This document shows positions 1 through 11,841 of a DNA stretch of 64,000 nt, piece after piece. The notes below the pieces were generated by a model. That model was given only the letters and a program-made list of their open reading frames with translations, ran no database searches and was not told the origin of the DNA. Both the position numbers and the translations under genes were made by a program. Within the stretch, counting starts at the first letter, position 1, and each line of letters starts with the position of its first letter. This DNA is from Isoetes taiwanensis (taxonomy: Eukaryota; Streptophyta; Lycopodiopsida; Isoetales; Isoetaceae), in the NCBI GenBank assembly GCA_021234155.1, contig JAJEKV010000092.1:494001-558000 (forward strand). The letters run 5' to 3'.

Positions 1-1050
1 CTGAACATATACGACCCTCGGACGTATACATATGGGGACTTTCCCCTCCCATGGCGACCAACTCGCCATGAGCAGGGCCCTCCGTCTATTTCGGGCCATC
101 TATAATATGATGCCGAAAGAAGGACACGAAAGGGTCATTATTGCGCCTTCAATGGGGCTCCTACGTCGGCGGAAGCGTGAATACATGTTAGCACACATCA
201 TAAATCATATATAAATAACCACCACGAAGGGTGGCACATCCATCAAGTACCAGCGACAAAGAATATGCATCTAAACCTAAGAAAACACCCCAAACCCCGG
301 GTTCTACCCGGTTCGGACTCGATGAGGATGGGTGGCGGCTCGACCTCAAGAGATCAACGAGGAGAGGTATAACTTTGGCGTTGGTGGCATAGAACATCGG
401 CTAGGGTTGTCCACTCCATCGCCCCTCACATTGCACACTTTGCGGATGGGTCAATTCACGCTATGGTGTCGCTATAGCCAGGAGGCAGGCTCGAGGCATC
501 ACCCTACTGAGCCTACTCAGGGGTTCATGAAGTCCCGGTCCGATGAGGCAGGTCGGGGAAGCGTCCCCTTCGAGAATCGCGGTGGCTCCATGGGCGAGCT
601 AGAGAATACGTGCGCATCGGTGACCCCGCATCCGTACCGACTTACTGCGCCCTAAATCTACTCAAAGTGCAAGGTGCCCCATACGGGTCACACCTCTACA
701 CCGAGGGAGTGTCGGACCCATACCCGCCCTCTACGTGGCCGGCTATCGAGGTCTAGCTTCGCTATAGGAGGTCGGGGAGCCTTTTATGTTCGTGCAAGAC
801 CCCACCTCCACTTCACCACTGTGTTCCTTGTGCGGTGCTAGCCCGGTACCATAGCATCTATGACCCGGTGGGCTCTTGTGCAGCCGCATCTAATGGGAAT
901 AATCTGAGGGCTCTATCTAGGAGCATACTACAATACATGGGCTCGAGAGGTCTCTACCCCGTAATCCCCCATCTCAGGAGTGCTAACTAAGCAAAGAACT
1001 ACTAAACCATCAACCAAAGCACGTCTGAGACTAGAGATAAAGAATACTCA
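1..1050. other. GC-richer spacer, no gene recognised
   Basis: This stretch is visibly richer in G and C than the DNA that follows. It holds several short open frames without recognisable motifs. The composition and lack of coding signal would suit an untranslated part of an LTR retrotransposon, but I found no paired LTR, primer-binding site or protein domain, so this is only a guess. Confidence 0.3.
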
Positions 1051-2849
1051 CCATATCAATCAAGGGTTAGCCTAACGGGTAAACCACAAAGAAAAACAGA
1101 GAGAGAACACACCACGTAGAGGGCTATGCTATAAATCAACATAGTAACCTCTTGACTAACCGTCAAATCGGTCTTGGGCTGCTCCATCTCGACTAACTGA
1201 AGGGCGCCTGGCTGTTGCTCCTCCTCCTCCATCCCCAATTGCTCCCAATTCGAATTGGGGCACAAAAGCCCTAATTTGGGTGTCCAAAATGGCAACCCTA
1301 CCTTGCCCAATCGATTTGGGCCAGGTGGCATGTCATAAATTAACTAATTTGGTATTTTAGCCCTTTTTAATATTAGGATAAGCCCTAAATTCGAATTAGG
1401 GTTTTGGTTAGATTTCCACCTTTATAATTTAATTATTAACATAGCTAACCTTAGCTTATTAATGTGCCATTAATTATTCATAGTGACGTGTCACGTATTT
1501 ATACTTAAATATGCGTATAAATATGTGGAACGTCACACCAAACAAACCGAGTATCTGCCATATCCAAAAAATAATAATCAAGAACTGAAATGCCGGCCAG
1601 CTAATGCAGAAATAAATCACCTAGCATATCGTGCCAGTAATTGGCTCAGTCTTATAGCTCGCCACATATTTAAAAGAGGCAGAAAAAAATGCAGATGCAA
1701 TCAAATAGAAAGGGTACAGTGGTAAGTTTGACTTTTCAAAAACCATTTCATTTCATGTCATCTTATGTGGCCATTCTACTATCTAGGATAATAAATCTCT
1801 TTTAACAACTGTCCTGCCTTTCAAACTTTTGATATAGGCACTGGCCAGATTTTGTATAATGTGGTATAACGAAATGTCATTGAAGAATATGTATTTCAAG
1901 CGTCAAAGATATACAGACATTCCAGTAAGGACTATCTTTTCTTGTAGTTTGGAACTTGTCTAGCCTATCTGCACGTCTTTGGTTGATATGAGGAATGTTC
2001 TTGTTTCAATCTTCTATCTGATGTATAACGTTTATTTTTGGTTGTCTAGGTTTTATTCTGATTGTTGCCATGCGCCACTACCAACAGACTTTGAGTTTGA
2101 CGAAGGGCAGCAGTTTGCTAGGTTCTTGCATAGGTGAAGTCTAGAACTTATGAATGTTTGCTAAGATACAACAGCAATGCTTGGTTCGCATGAAGTCTAA
2201 AATCTAACTCAGTGTTTTGAAGTTGAGTCTCCTATATCATTTCAAATGTTATAGCAGCAAACTGTCCAAATAGACCATCTTCTAGTCCTAATCGTCCATT
2301 ACCATTGCATTTTAAAATGCTATTCTCAAAGCTTGCAATACCTTTTTAGGTCTGCCAAACGAGACATCTGTACTTTATTTTTTATTTTCTTTTATTCTCG
2401 TGTTTTAATAAAGTAGTAACTTGGATATGAGGTGTACGCTGGCAGCATAAGCTGGACCCAATGAATTGACAGTAGGATTTCAGCGGCATTGAAAGCATGT
2501 TATGCGATGCTTAATCAAGGCAGGCAAGCAAATGTGCGTTCAATCAATTGGGAGCATATGATAGATTTACAAAAACACGGAGACGACGCCTTGACTTCTT
2601 CGCCCTTCCTCGATTATTTGAGAAAGATGAAGAATTGTTTGGGAGGGATCATGACACACCGTATTTCAAATCGTTCAGTATTGAGATAGGCATTTAATTT
2701 CAATGGCCTTATCGCCACCTCATCACGTGGCATTAATGGAGCATTAAATATTGCTGCCACCTCATCATGTGGCATTGATTGCACACAATACACGTGGCAG
2801 CATCTGGGCCATTCATGCAGCACATTCGACGGCTCAGATTCGTCCAGCT
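1051..2849. other. AT-rich spacer with weak exon-like pieces
   Basis: No gene can be called. Two plus-strand pieces look exon-like: about 1850-1923, followed by GTAAGG, and about 2051-2136, preceded by a pyrimidine-rich TCTAG and followed by GTGAAG. They could be relics of a split gene, but their phases do not join cleanly and I recognise no family. At 2714-2734 and 2756-2776 a 21-bp palindromic unit (GCCACCTCATCA then GTGGCATT) occurs twice. Confidence 0.3.
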
Positions 2850-2962
2850 TAAGCTGCCCCCTTCTACATAGAGATTTTGATGTCGCCGTGTGGGCCGTCG
2901 ATCACAGATCTGGACGGTCCAAGCGGCGACACCCAAATCTCTATGTAGAAGGGGGCAGCTTA
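2850..2962. mobile_element. 113-bp foldback MITE-like element
   Basis: The first 38 bases (from TAAGCTGCCCCCTTCTACAT) and the reverse complement of the last 38 differ at only two positions, leaving a loop of about 37 bases. The whole unit can fold into one hairpin. Size, near-perfect arms and absence of coding sequence fit a miniature inverted-repeat transposable element. The ends begin and end in TA, which could mean a TA target site (Tc1/mariner type), but the duplication is too short to prove it. Confidence 0.7.
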
Positions 2963-3364
2963 TATAATTGTGTATATATCAGTATCAGTATATATATATA
3001 TAATTATTAGGAGTGGCTTCCGGAAGCTTCTTTATATTCACCCCCCTCAGATCTTGGCCGTCGGTTTGCTCCCTTGCAATCTCGTCCGTCAGATCTGGTG
3101 GCTTCTAGAAGCTTCCTGGCGGCCCTCTGGTGGCCCATCTCGACCGTCCATTTGTTTGGGGATCTCCCAACTTTTACCCAAAATTTTTTTGCGTTAAGGG
3201 GAATTGAACCCACGACCCCTTCACCCCACAAGGGGGTTTGGGGAACCCTTAACCAACTTTCCACACTTCCATTCGGGGAATATAAGTGTGCTTTTTCTTG
3301 TTAAGGTTACCTCCAACCCTAATAATTCTAGAATATCTAGGATGGTTCTAGAATTTAGGGTTTT
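2963..3364. other. Spacer with (AT)n run
   Basis: An (AT)n microsatellite lies at about 2985-3003. The rest is non-coding; several overlapping short open frames on both strands share no family motif. Nothing further is supported. Confidence 0.3.
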
Positions 3365-3855
3365 GCACATATATCCCACATGCATAGATGCAAAAAGAGC
3401 CTTTTTTCAAGATATAAAGAGGCCATCCGGATGGGAATAAGCATTACGGTTTTGGCTAGAAAATTCTAGATTGGAGTTCTAGAATGCTCTAGGAAGATCT
3501 AGGATGTTCCAAAAATTATGGAATGTACTGGAAAATTCAGGGGAGGTTCTGGAACATAGAACCTTCTAGAACAATAAAAAAAAAGTTGTAAAATTTTGTA
3601 AAAAGTAAAAAAAAAAAAAAAGTTACGAAATTTGAACCTTATTGTACAAGAACCTATTCTAGAATATAGAACCTTCTAGAACAATAAAAAAAAGTTGTAA
3701 AATTTTGTAAAAAGTAAAAAAAAGTTACGAAATTTGAACCTTATTCTAGAAAAAACTATTCTAGAATATATCTCACATGCATAGATGCAAAAAATAGCCT
3801 CTTTTTCAGTATATAAAGAAGCTATCCAGATGAGAATAAGCATTCTGTTTTTTGG
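3365..3855. repeat. Direct duplication of about 88 bp, 400 bp apart
   Basis: A segment at 3365-3454 (CACATGCATAGATGCAAAAA and following) recurs at 3768-3855 with substitutions. Both copies carry the same order of landmarks (TATAAAGA, GAATAAGCATT). Between them lies a second, tandem duplication (3552-3764). The arrangement suggests stepwise local duplication of AT-rich DNA rather than a gene. Confidence 0.7.
3552..3764. repeat. Two-copy tandem repeat, ~105 bp unit
   Basis: The unit starting GAACATAGAACCTTCTAGAA at 3552 is repeated from 3662. The copies differ mostly in the length of two A-runs, as expected from replication slippage. Both contain the palindrome TTCTAGAA. Confidence 0.85.
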
Positions 3856-4019
3856 GTGGGGGTTCTAGAACATAGAACCTTCTAAACATGCTAAAATTGG
3901 AACTTGCTCCGTAGGAACATGCACCGTAGGACGTATTAAATTCTTGTATATATATATATATATATACAAGTGGTTCTACTATGAGGGACTGCACAAATTC
4001 GACCGGAAGCCAATGCAGA

Positions 4020-4925
4020 GTCATTCAATGAAGATTCTATAAGCATTTCCCTAGATTCTTTATGATTCTATGAAGATTTCCCTAGATTCTCAAAGATTTT
4101 ATGAAGATTCCCTTATATCTCCTATGTTCACAAAGATTCTTTTTAGATTCTTCTAGATTTCTAAAGATTATGCCAAGATTCTTCAAGATTCTATGTAGAT
4201 TCTCCTAGATTCTCCAAGATTTTATGAAGATTCCTCTAAATTTCCTTATATTTCCCTAGATTCAGAGAAGTTCTCTTGATATTTCCCAAGATTCCCCAAG
4301 ATTCCCTCTAGATTCCCTAAGATTTTATGTAGTTCTATTGAATTCTCCAAGATTTGATGAAGATTCTCCTAGATTCCTTTAGATTATAGGAAAATTCTCC
4401 ATGATTCTCCAAGATTCTATCATGATTTCACTAGATTCTCAAGCCTTTAGAAAGATTCCCTTAGATTCCCAAAGATTCTCTTAAGATTCATCTAGATTCT
4501 CTAAGATCCTATGAAGATTCCCTTAGACTTTACATGATTCCATCAAGATTCCTCTAGATTCTTAGAGGTTCTATGAAGATTCCCTTGGATTCCCTTAATT
4601 TCCCAAAGATTCTCTCGTGATTCTTATAGGTTCCCTTTGATTTTCCAAAGGTTCTCTTGAGATTCTCTTTGATTCCCAAAGATTCTCTTGAGATTCCCAT
4701 AGATTCTATAAAGATTACTATAGATTCTCCAAGATTGCATCAAGATTCCTCTAGATTCTCTATGTATTTATGAAGATTCCTTTAGATCCCCTCAAATTCC
4801 TATGGATTCCCTTTAGATTCCCTAAGATTCTCTTGGAATTCTCTAAGACCTCTGACGATTCCCCAGATTCCTATAAATTACTATGAATTTCATAAAATTC
4901 TAATATTCCAAAAGATTCTTAGTGT
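4020..4925. repeat. Degenerate AGATTC minisatellite, ~0.9 kb
   Basis: About 900 bases consist almost entirely of variants of a 10-11 base unit centred on AGATTC, in forms such as CCTAGATTCT, CCAAGATTCT and ATGAAGATTC. The units are too diverged for an exact copy number by eye. No open frame of note crosses it and both edges fade gradually. It is a decayed tandem array, not a coding region. Confidence 0.85.
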
Positions 4926-5228
4926 TCGATCACGTTGGCTACAACTGCGACGAAATAGTGTCAAAGTACACTCATTGGAAAGCTCTCGACGAGAGAAATC
5001 CAATGGCATGGGTCCCACCTTCATCCGACCCCTCTACCGCAAGCTACGTGCCTTTGAAGGTGATTAAACAAAAGGAAGCTTCCTAGAAAGTCTAATCATA
5101 AATATTTTGCCACCTCATCACTTTTTTTATTAATGAGGGTGACATCTTTTTATTAATGAGGGTGACACCTCACCTCCTTTTAAAAAAAATCAATTTAATA
5201 TTAAAAAGTTAATGGCTAGGATTTATGC
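4926..5228. other. Spacer left of the hAT insertion
   Basis: Non-coding. It contains a short tandem duplication (about 5127-5172) of TTTTTATTAATGAGGGTGAC. The last 8 bases, 5221-5228 (ATTTATGC), are the left target-site duplication of the following hAT element. Confidence 0.5.
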
Positions 5229-5436
5229 CATAGTTACCAAATACGGATACGGAATACGATACGGCATGCAAAAAAAAAAAAAAAACAACTACGGAATACG
5301 AAATACGGATACGGAAAATACGGCAAAGTACTCAAAACGAACAGAACTGTGCTTCTAAGAATGAACAACATATTTTAAACTTGAGAATCCAAATATATTA
5401 TAGATTAGGCTTCAAAACATATAGAAATGTTCAAAT

Positions 5437-5548
5437 AAAACACAAGTTTAAGTTATATGAAAATATCATGGTAGTTTTTAGAACACATAAAGAAAACACA
5501 AGTTTAAGTTATATGAAAATATCATAGTAGTTTTTAGAACACATAACG
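5437..5548. repeat. 56-bp tandem duplication inside hAT element
   Basis: Two adjacent 56-bp units begin AAAACACAAGTTTAAGTTAT, at 5437 and 5493, and differ at two or three positions. The second partly overlaps the 3' end of the transposase fragment. Confidence 0.8.
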
Positions 5549-6129
5549 AAAACATGTAGGAAACTTGTAGAACTAATGGAGTGTGTAAGGATTTGTTCCT
5601 GAATCTCGATAAGGCACACCTGGATGAGTATAAGCAAAGTGAGCAAGAAAAATATGACCAAAGTAGAAACAGAATTAGTGTGTATGTAAGGATTTATACC
5701 TGGATGAGACGAAGGAATATAATCTGGATCCACGTAACAAGTTTCATCGTCATCTATAAGTGCTCTCATAACTTCATCTTCTTCATGTCTATCACCAGCA
5801 TCATCATCACCATTACTTTCTTGCTCTTGCCCAATCGATTCACTTTGTTCTCCCACATCCTCCACTTCCCATTCTTGAGGTTCAGGAATACTTTCTTTCT
5901 TTGCAAAGCCAATATAAGGTTCTCTTGTTGCAATTCTATGTGACTTAAGGAGCTTCAAATTTGCACTTACAAATACCAAATCCGAAGTCCTTGATGGAGT
6001 AAGTCTTACTCTTTTTCTGCTTGCAACATGACCAAACACACTAAAAAGCCTCTCGACTGGAGAAGATGAGGCACCCTGGCTAAGAATGCGAATCCATTGG
6101 CCTTGGCCTTGGCCCTTTGGCTGCCTCAC
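5509..6129 (-). pseudogene. hAT transposase, C-terminal dimerisation fragment
   Basis: This open stretch of about 206 codons contains, near its start, ASSSPVERLFSVFGHV followed by RKRVRLTP and a LVFVSANLKLL segment. That is the pattern of the hAT C-terminal dimerisation domain, which mediates transposase oligomerisation. It is followed by an acidic tail, as in many plant hAT proteins. The N-terminal zinc finger and the catalytic RNase H-like region are absent, so the fragment cannot be an active transposase. The apparent start is a GTG and is probably not a real initiation codon; translation may once have come from upstream. It lies on the minus strand inside the TSD-bounded hAT element, which supports the identification. 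Confidence 0.85.
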
Positions 6130-6209
6130 TTGTCTTCCTTTTCCTCTTCATGACAGGAGTACCTAAGATAAACAAAGAGAAAGAATGAGCATAGCATTTC
6201 GAAAATTCT

Positions 6210-6298
6210 GTTTTGGCAGTGATTACAGCAGAATAACAATGATTATAGCAGAATAACAGTGATTACAGCAGAATAACAATGATTACAGCTGTGACAAT
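6210..6298. repeat. ~21-bp tandem repeat, four units
   Basis: Four units of the form TGATTACAGCAGAATAACAA stand head to tail, inside the hAT element and upstream of its transposase fragment. Confidence 0.8.
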
Positions 6299-6664
6299 GG
6301 TTATATGCTGTGATCAGCCAGCAAATGATGAAATCAACCAGCATGGCCCTGCCAAAACCTATAATACAAGCTTCTTTAAATAAACAATGGCTAACCTCTG
6401 CACCAAGAAGGTATGCTTGCACAGCCGAATGACAAGCCCCAGGGCATATTATTCAGTTACAAGCATAATATCATTTAAATTGTAGCGAGCATCCAAAAGA
6501 AGAAACCCATACCCACAGGATACATTCTTCAGTTACAATAATATCTAATCATATCTGATGTACATCCTATGATAGCATGGAGTCTCTAGATGTTTCTGAT
6601 CTCATGCCAACTGCCATACTCAAAAGCAATGATGCAGATGCAGGAAGCCCTCTTATGCAAACAA

Positions 6665-7030
6665 CTAGGTCCTGTGCTCCTTAGCATTACACCCACAAAA
6701 CTCAAGAATCTTCATCACACATTCTAGTATATGTTCAAGTAAGCCATTTTTAACAGAGTTTGAGAGAGAAGTATTTCTGTTTTCGTACATAAATTCAAGC
6801 TGGCCAGATTTGACAAGTTTTTTAACCACAGCAGGGTTCCTAGACCATCCCATGTAAACGACAAAATTGAGATCTCAAATGCAGAGGCAAACCTGTATCG
6901 GCCAATCCAATGCTTGCTCTAAGAAATGCTTGCTCCAATCCTTCTTGTCCGTAAGATGAAGCACCGTGTTGCACAGCCTTGTTTACAGAAGGGACCAGCC
7001 AAAGACACTGCAGCAAAATGTTGTTTCGTT
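6665..7030 (-). other. Exon-like piece, possibly captured host DNA
   Basis: Inside the hAT element two minus-strand segments read open and non-repetitive: about 6665-6853 (containing RNPAVVKKLVKSGQLEFMYE) and about 6900-7020. They resemble exons rather than transposase. I do not recognise the family, and the reading frame between them is unclear. If real, they would be host gene sequence picked up by the transposon. Confidence 0.3.
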
Positions 7031-7473
7031 AGATGAAGAGACGAATCATTCTTTACATGACTCAAAAGAAAAAACTGAGAAGTTGTGACAGTAAGAACTG
7101 TAAGAATCAGACCTATCTCAGGGCACAAATCCGAACAAAATCCACCACTATCAGACCAGTGCCACTATCAGCCGCACTGAAAAACGCCGCAGTCGGACTC
7201 GGAATCGCTCCATCGGCCTATGTTGTTGGCATTTCGGGATGAAGAAATGAACACGAACAGGGTATGATAGAATGAAATGAACATGGTCAGGTGAAATTGC
7301 CAAAAACGGCCGTAAAAAACGGTTATTACGGCATATTTGAAAAAAAAAACGGCGTTTTTTGCTTCCGTTTTTGCAGGGCACCGTATTCCGTATTTTATAC
7401 GGGTTTTTTTAAATCTCCATATTTTCCGTATTATACGAAAAATACGGCCGTTTTTGGTAACTATGATTTATGC

Positions 7474-7900
7474 TCACCTTTTGATCTAACGGTTAAGATC
7501 TGCTACACCAAAGTCACTTTAAGGGACCTTCCTTGCACCTTCCTTACAAAAAATCAAGGGCTAGGATTTATCCTCCCCCTTTGATCCAACGGTCCTGGGA
7601 TGTGGTGCATGCCCCCATGCATGACCCATGCATGCCTCCATGCATGCCCATAAGGAATGGATGGCCCTGATGCTGCCACCTCACTGGCCCCACCTTAAAC
7701 GGACGGCATCCGGGCATGTATGAATCAAACACATTATATAGAAAAGTTTCATGATATACCTTTATATATATAACTGATATATATATATATACAAGTTTTT
7801 GTACTATGAGGGGTTGTACCATAAGAGGTTGTACTACGAGGGATTTTGCAAAGTGAATAGGTCGCACTATAAGGGAGTGTATCAAATCAACTGGTTGGTT
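7474..7900. other. Spacer with CATGCATG repeats
   Basis: From 7607 to 7650 the palindrome CATGCATG recurs about four times at intervals of roughly 12 bases. A TA-rich run occupies about 7763-7790. No gene is seen. The sequence near 7559-7596 is a relative of the hAT insertion site. Confidence 0.5.
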
Positions 7901-10900
7901 ACTAAGAAGTCGAAGTCAAACTTGCAGTCACAATGAAAAAAAAAAATAGGTATATTAGCATCTAAAAGTGTACTTACTCTTCCCATGCATATCATGTTAA
8001 CTATTTTATTCAATGCGCGTTCATTCCCGCTCTCAGCATCCGTGATGTCTTTGGCTTAGATAAGTAGAACTCAATGTCTCCTCTACGAAGTAGCATAATT
8101 CTATTTGTTGAACAACAGGCTATTAAATCATTTGCGAAATGATGATGTAAATTTTTGATATGCCAGCTCACATGCATTAGTTTAAAGTATGTGCTCTATG
8201 GCCACAATTTAAGGCAGGTCTATGGCCACGGGGCGTGATGCTATCCAGCTGGTCTATAAAGCTTCTAGCCTTGCAAGTTAAGTTTAATGTTTGCAAGGGT
8301 CTATATTTCAAACATTAGCCTCTGAGGGTGCATAGTATTGTCATAGTGTGAAGAGAGCAAGCTTAATACTTATATTAGTAATAAGCATGCTAGATTATAT
8401 TAGACCATCTAGGGGCATTAGCTACTGCGTCGCTTATTAAGAGCTACATAACACGCATGATGTTTAAAAGATGAGAAATGTTAGTAGGGTGCAACACAAC
8501 CTGTGTTTGCAAGCCAACGCTCTAGTTGCTCTACCAGCCAGATTCACAATGTTTATAATGGCCCTAAACTGTGGAAATTAGTGAGACGCACAATGTTTTA
8601 TTATGAGTTACGCAAACTATATGCGTTCATAGAGCACATCACGCAATACACTTATAATGGCCCTAGGTGCTAAATTCGCAAGACACAAACTATGTATCCA
8701 TAGAGCACATCATGTAATACACTCATAACTTGGATAGGCACAATTCATAGCCATACAAAGGCCACAATTGATGTTCATTATCCAGTACACAATGTGCTGC
8801 CTTGGGGAGAGAACGTATAACAAGGTTCTATGCCAACAAACTTGGATCTACCTTTCAACTGGCCAAGGTTAATAATCCTCATTTACACATGAGGTTTTAT
8901 TTCAGGTTCTTGCCATTTGCCAAATAGATCTACTATTTACTTGTTGTGTCGTTTGAGTTTCCTGCTTTACAAAAGTATATATGTGCACATTCGTTATGTA
9001 GAAATGTGTGTGCTCAACGTACAAAAAAAGCTTGTCTAGCAAAATGTATAAGCTCATTTAGATAAATTGAATGTAAAGCTTCCTCGAGCAACCATCTACT
9101 TAAACAATGCACTACATTGCATGGGTCAATGGTGCTAAAAAAAATAGGGCACAGTGCTACCTACCTATGGGCAAAATCTACAGAACAATCGATGATCTTC
9201 ACATGATAGAGCATCACACCATGTTAATAGCAGTTCACATGTTGCATTCGAGATTTAACTCCTAATTCCCTTGTTAAAAGTCTAATTATGACATTTTTCC
9301 ATGCTTGTTAGAAGTTGTCTCTCCATGCAATAACATGAGAAGTGTCATACCATAAACTTCTTTCCCAATATATAATGGTCCTCCATTCGGAGACTCCAGA
9401 GTTGTTGTTTACTGCTGCATGGTCAACAAGGGGGCTGGGAATGAGGCTATTGTTGGAGCTCTAGAATCTGGTAAACACATTCATTCCTGCCTTTGTTACT
9501 CTAGACTGAATAGTGATGTACTGTTTTCATTTGACTAGGTGAAGAAGTTGACTGGGGGATCTGGGAGCTTGACTGAGGGAAGAAGTTGCATTGGTGTCTT
9601 GAGAAATTTGGCTTAGAAAATACATGTGTTTGTGGATGGTGCCATCACTGGCATGCATGGTCAACCAACGTAAATACTTTGGATGGCTGAAATTTATTCT
9701 TGGTAAGAATCTGGAATGTCTGCCCTAGTCTAGCTAAAAGATATGAAGAACACACTAGTCTAGTAATACTGCGACTGGTTTCCAAGAGACACATTACAAT
9801 AGCATTATTCACACAATGCAAGATGGGTAAGGCCAAATAGAATATAAGACAGAGCTACTATTATGCTAATTGATATACGTTAAATCTCATATCTTCCGGA
9901 TAACGCAAGCAAAAAGAGCAGCTAGCTTGATTTAAGCAAGAACGGGCTACATGTTTTATATGGCCATAACAAATTGTAAGGAATGTGATATTTACCTATC
10001 CTGCCATCCAGATGCTAACAAACTGCCACATCATTGATCCTAGTTGATGTAGCACAACTATGAATTCACAAATATATGGCATAATACACGCTTATAATAC
10101 CAATATACAGCTTCATATAAAGATGTCCGGGCCATTTCCAAAATCAACATGTGGCTCAAATCCAAATAGATAGAATGAAATATGACAAAACTTTAACTAA
10201 ACGAGTCATCCTCTGCAACAAGGTCTGGAGGTCGATTAACAGCTAGCCATAGCCAGGGTAGCATAGGTCGATCAGATACAAAAAGCACAACCATGAACCC
10301 TGCAAAAGACCTACAGATCGCTGACTCCAAAGCTTTGCCGTGGCTGCAAATCCACAAGTTTCAGGATCCAATTTGGAAGGGAAAAAGTAACGTACCTTAT
10401 TTTGAATAGAAAAGCTGATGAAGTTCATATCTACCAACACATGAAATGGAGGACCTAGCGCCGGATTGCAAGCACAAAATAACAAGCACAAATTATTTTG
10501 AATAGCCTCAGCTACCTTTCTAACTCTGCCATAGCTGGACAACAATCGCCATAGCTGGTAGCTCAAAATGCAAAGCCGTAATAAAGATCTTGTGCTTTCC
10601 AAGCCAAATAAATCTTAAGGTGCTTATATCAGAGAATCAAAGCTCAGAGAATCAGAAAAAAATAGAGGAGTAAATCACCTGAATGGCCTCCAGTCTGTTC
10701 TTGAGAAGCGAATGCTTGAAGTTCAGTCTATTCTTGGGTAGAATGCCTTTCTGATGTGCCAAAAGATCGATTGAGCTAATAGCGGATCTGCCATCTCCAT
10801 ATCACGGTAAAAAATGGTCGCAAGCTTGTGCAAAGGCATTTATACAGTACTACGACATGCAGCGTTGAGCATGCAAGCTCGAATGTGATCAAAAGAGTTT

Positions 10901-11240
10901 CTTCTAGAGCTCCAACATGCCCTTTATTTTTGTCGCCTATATATCTTCAACAGAAATGATTTCAGAACTTCCTGCAATGATAGATGCTAAATTAGTTTTC
11001 TTCTATTTGAATTCATTATAATATAATCTCCAAGTTTGATGGTGCAAAGATGAGAACTGCAACGCTGGATGTTCTTGCTTCTCGATAGAAGACACAAGCT
11101 TTGTATAACTTTCTTGCTCATGGTCCTCAAAGATTTTCTGTCAAACAATGGGTGAAGACTTTTTCACAGAGGGTATTGCAACTTAAAAGAACACCCTTTC
11201 CACATAAAAGCAGAAAAGCTAATTCTTTAAGCCAATGGAT
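7901..11240. other. AT-rich spacer, no gene
   Basis: More than 3 kb without a recognisable coding region. The only internal structure seen is a direct repeat of about 30 bases at about 8627-8660 and 8697-8732 (ATAGAGCACATCA and following). Short open frames at 9645-9836 and 10243-10602 (minus) show no family motifs and are not called. Confidence 0.4.
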
Positions 11241-11244
11241 AGAA

Positions 11245-11395
11245 AACAGACCTGGCCATGTTTCCACATTTAATATACATGTCTATGAGAGCACCTGCCA
11301 CAAAAATGTCCAGATTTGAACCATTATTGAGCATCTGCTGATGAATTTGCGTGCCTAAATCAATTGCACCAATGCTATTGCACTGTAAGATCTAT
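11245..11395 (-). pseudogene. PPR protein fragment
   Basis: Read on the minus strand, this stretch gives GTQIHQQMLNNGSNLDIFVA followed directly by GALIDMYIKCGNMA. That is the classical plant pentatricopeptide-repeat pattern, in which a helix with Q-I-H leads into ALIDMY-KCGN. PPR proteins bind organellar RNA in mitochondria and plastids. Only about 45 codons remain; the frame runs into stops soon after, and no start or further repeats are visible. It lies on the same strand as the DUF547 and TRA1-like fragments just upstream. Confidence 0.7.
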
Positions 11396-11439
11396 TATAC
11401 AAATTTGTACATGTGATATGGTATACGTTTGCTCTTGTC

Positions 11440-11751
11440 AAGAGAGGGTTTCAGGAAGAAACAGATAACGAAACCCAAAATCAGCTCGAAGTATGACAAA
11501 GTCACGGAAGCTTAAATATTTTGTTTCCTTTGCTGCACACATTCTCTGACGACAAGCACTTGAGATGCAGGCAGATGCTAGCATATCCAATCCAAAAGTG
11601 ACATGTCTTCAACAAAGTCTCGTGCATATAAATAAACCAGCTTAGGAATTTGCAATTTGCCTCTTAGACTGAGACCAACTGATGCACATATGTAGTCATG
11701 CAAGGATGCTTCAAGTTGCTCATGAACATTCTCTGTATTATATATGCGAAC
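11440..11751 (-). pseudogene. DUF547 protein, C-terminal exon relic
   Basis: The minus strand shows a splice acceptor (TTTCAG) before 11751. The exon then reads VRIYNTENVHEQLEASLHDY, followed by ICASVGLSLRGKLQIPKL and VYLYARDFVEDMSLLDWIC. This matches the end of the plant DUF547 domain (proteins often carrying an N-terminal leucine zipper; function poorly known). A TAG stop at 11578-11580 interrupts a conserved stretch (DWIC, stop, HLPASQV). A later TAA and a frame change separate the closing DFGFRYLFLPE-like motif near 11450. The relic keeps its intron boundary, so it came from genomic DNA rather than a reverse-transcribed message. Confidence 0.75.
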
Positions 11752-11841
11752 CTGAAAGAATGATAGCTGTTAGGTAAAGTCACAAAAGTAGCATTTATAG
11801 CAGAATTCTCATATACAGGAACAACATTGTAGGTACCATAC

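Larger units (their letters stand above)
5229..7465 (-). mobile_element. hAT transposon with perfect 8-bp TSD
   Basis: The element starts CATAGTTACCAAA at 5229 and ends with its reverse complement at 7465, a 13-bp perfect terminal inverted repeat. Both ends carry TACGG-rich subterminal motifs. It is flanked by the identical octamer ATTTATGC at 5221-5228 and 7466-7473; an 8-bp duplication is the hallmark of the hAT superfamily. The sequence at about 7559-7596 resembles the pre-insertion site (CTAGGATTTAT, then TTTGATCCAACGGT), so the element sits in one of two related host repeats. The 2237-bp length with only a C-terminal transposase piece inside suggests an internally deleted, non-autonomous copy. 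Confidence 0.93.

Noticed and set aside
332-655. 107-codon frame in the GC-rich left edge
   Set aside because: It begins at a GTG, has no motif and is expected by chance in GC-rich DNA.
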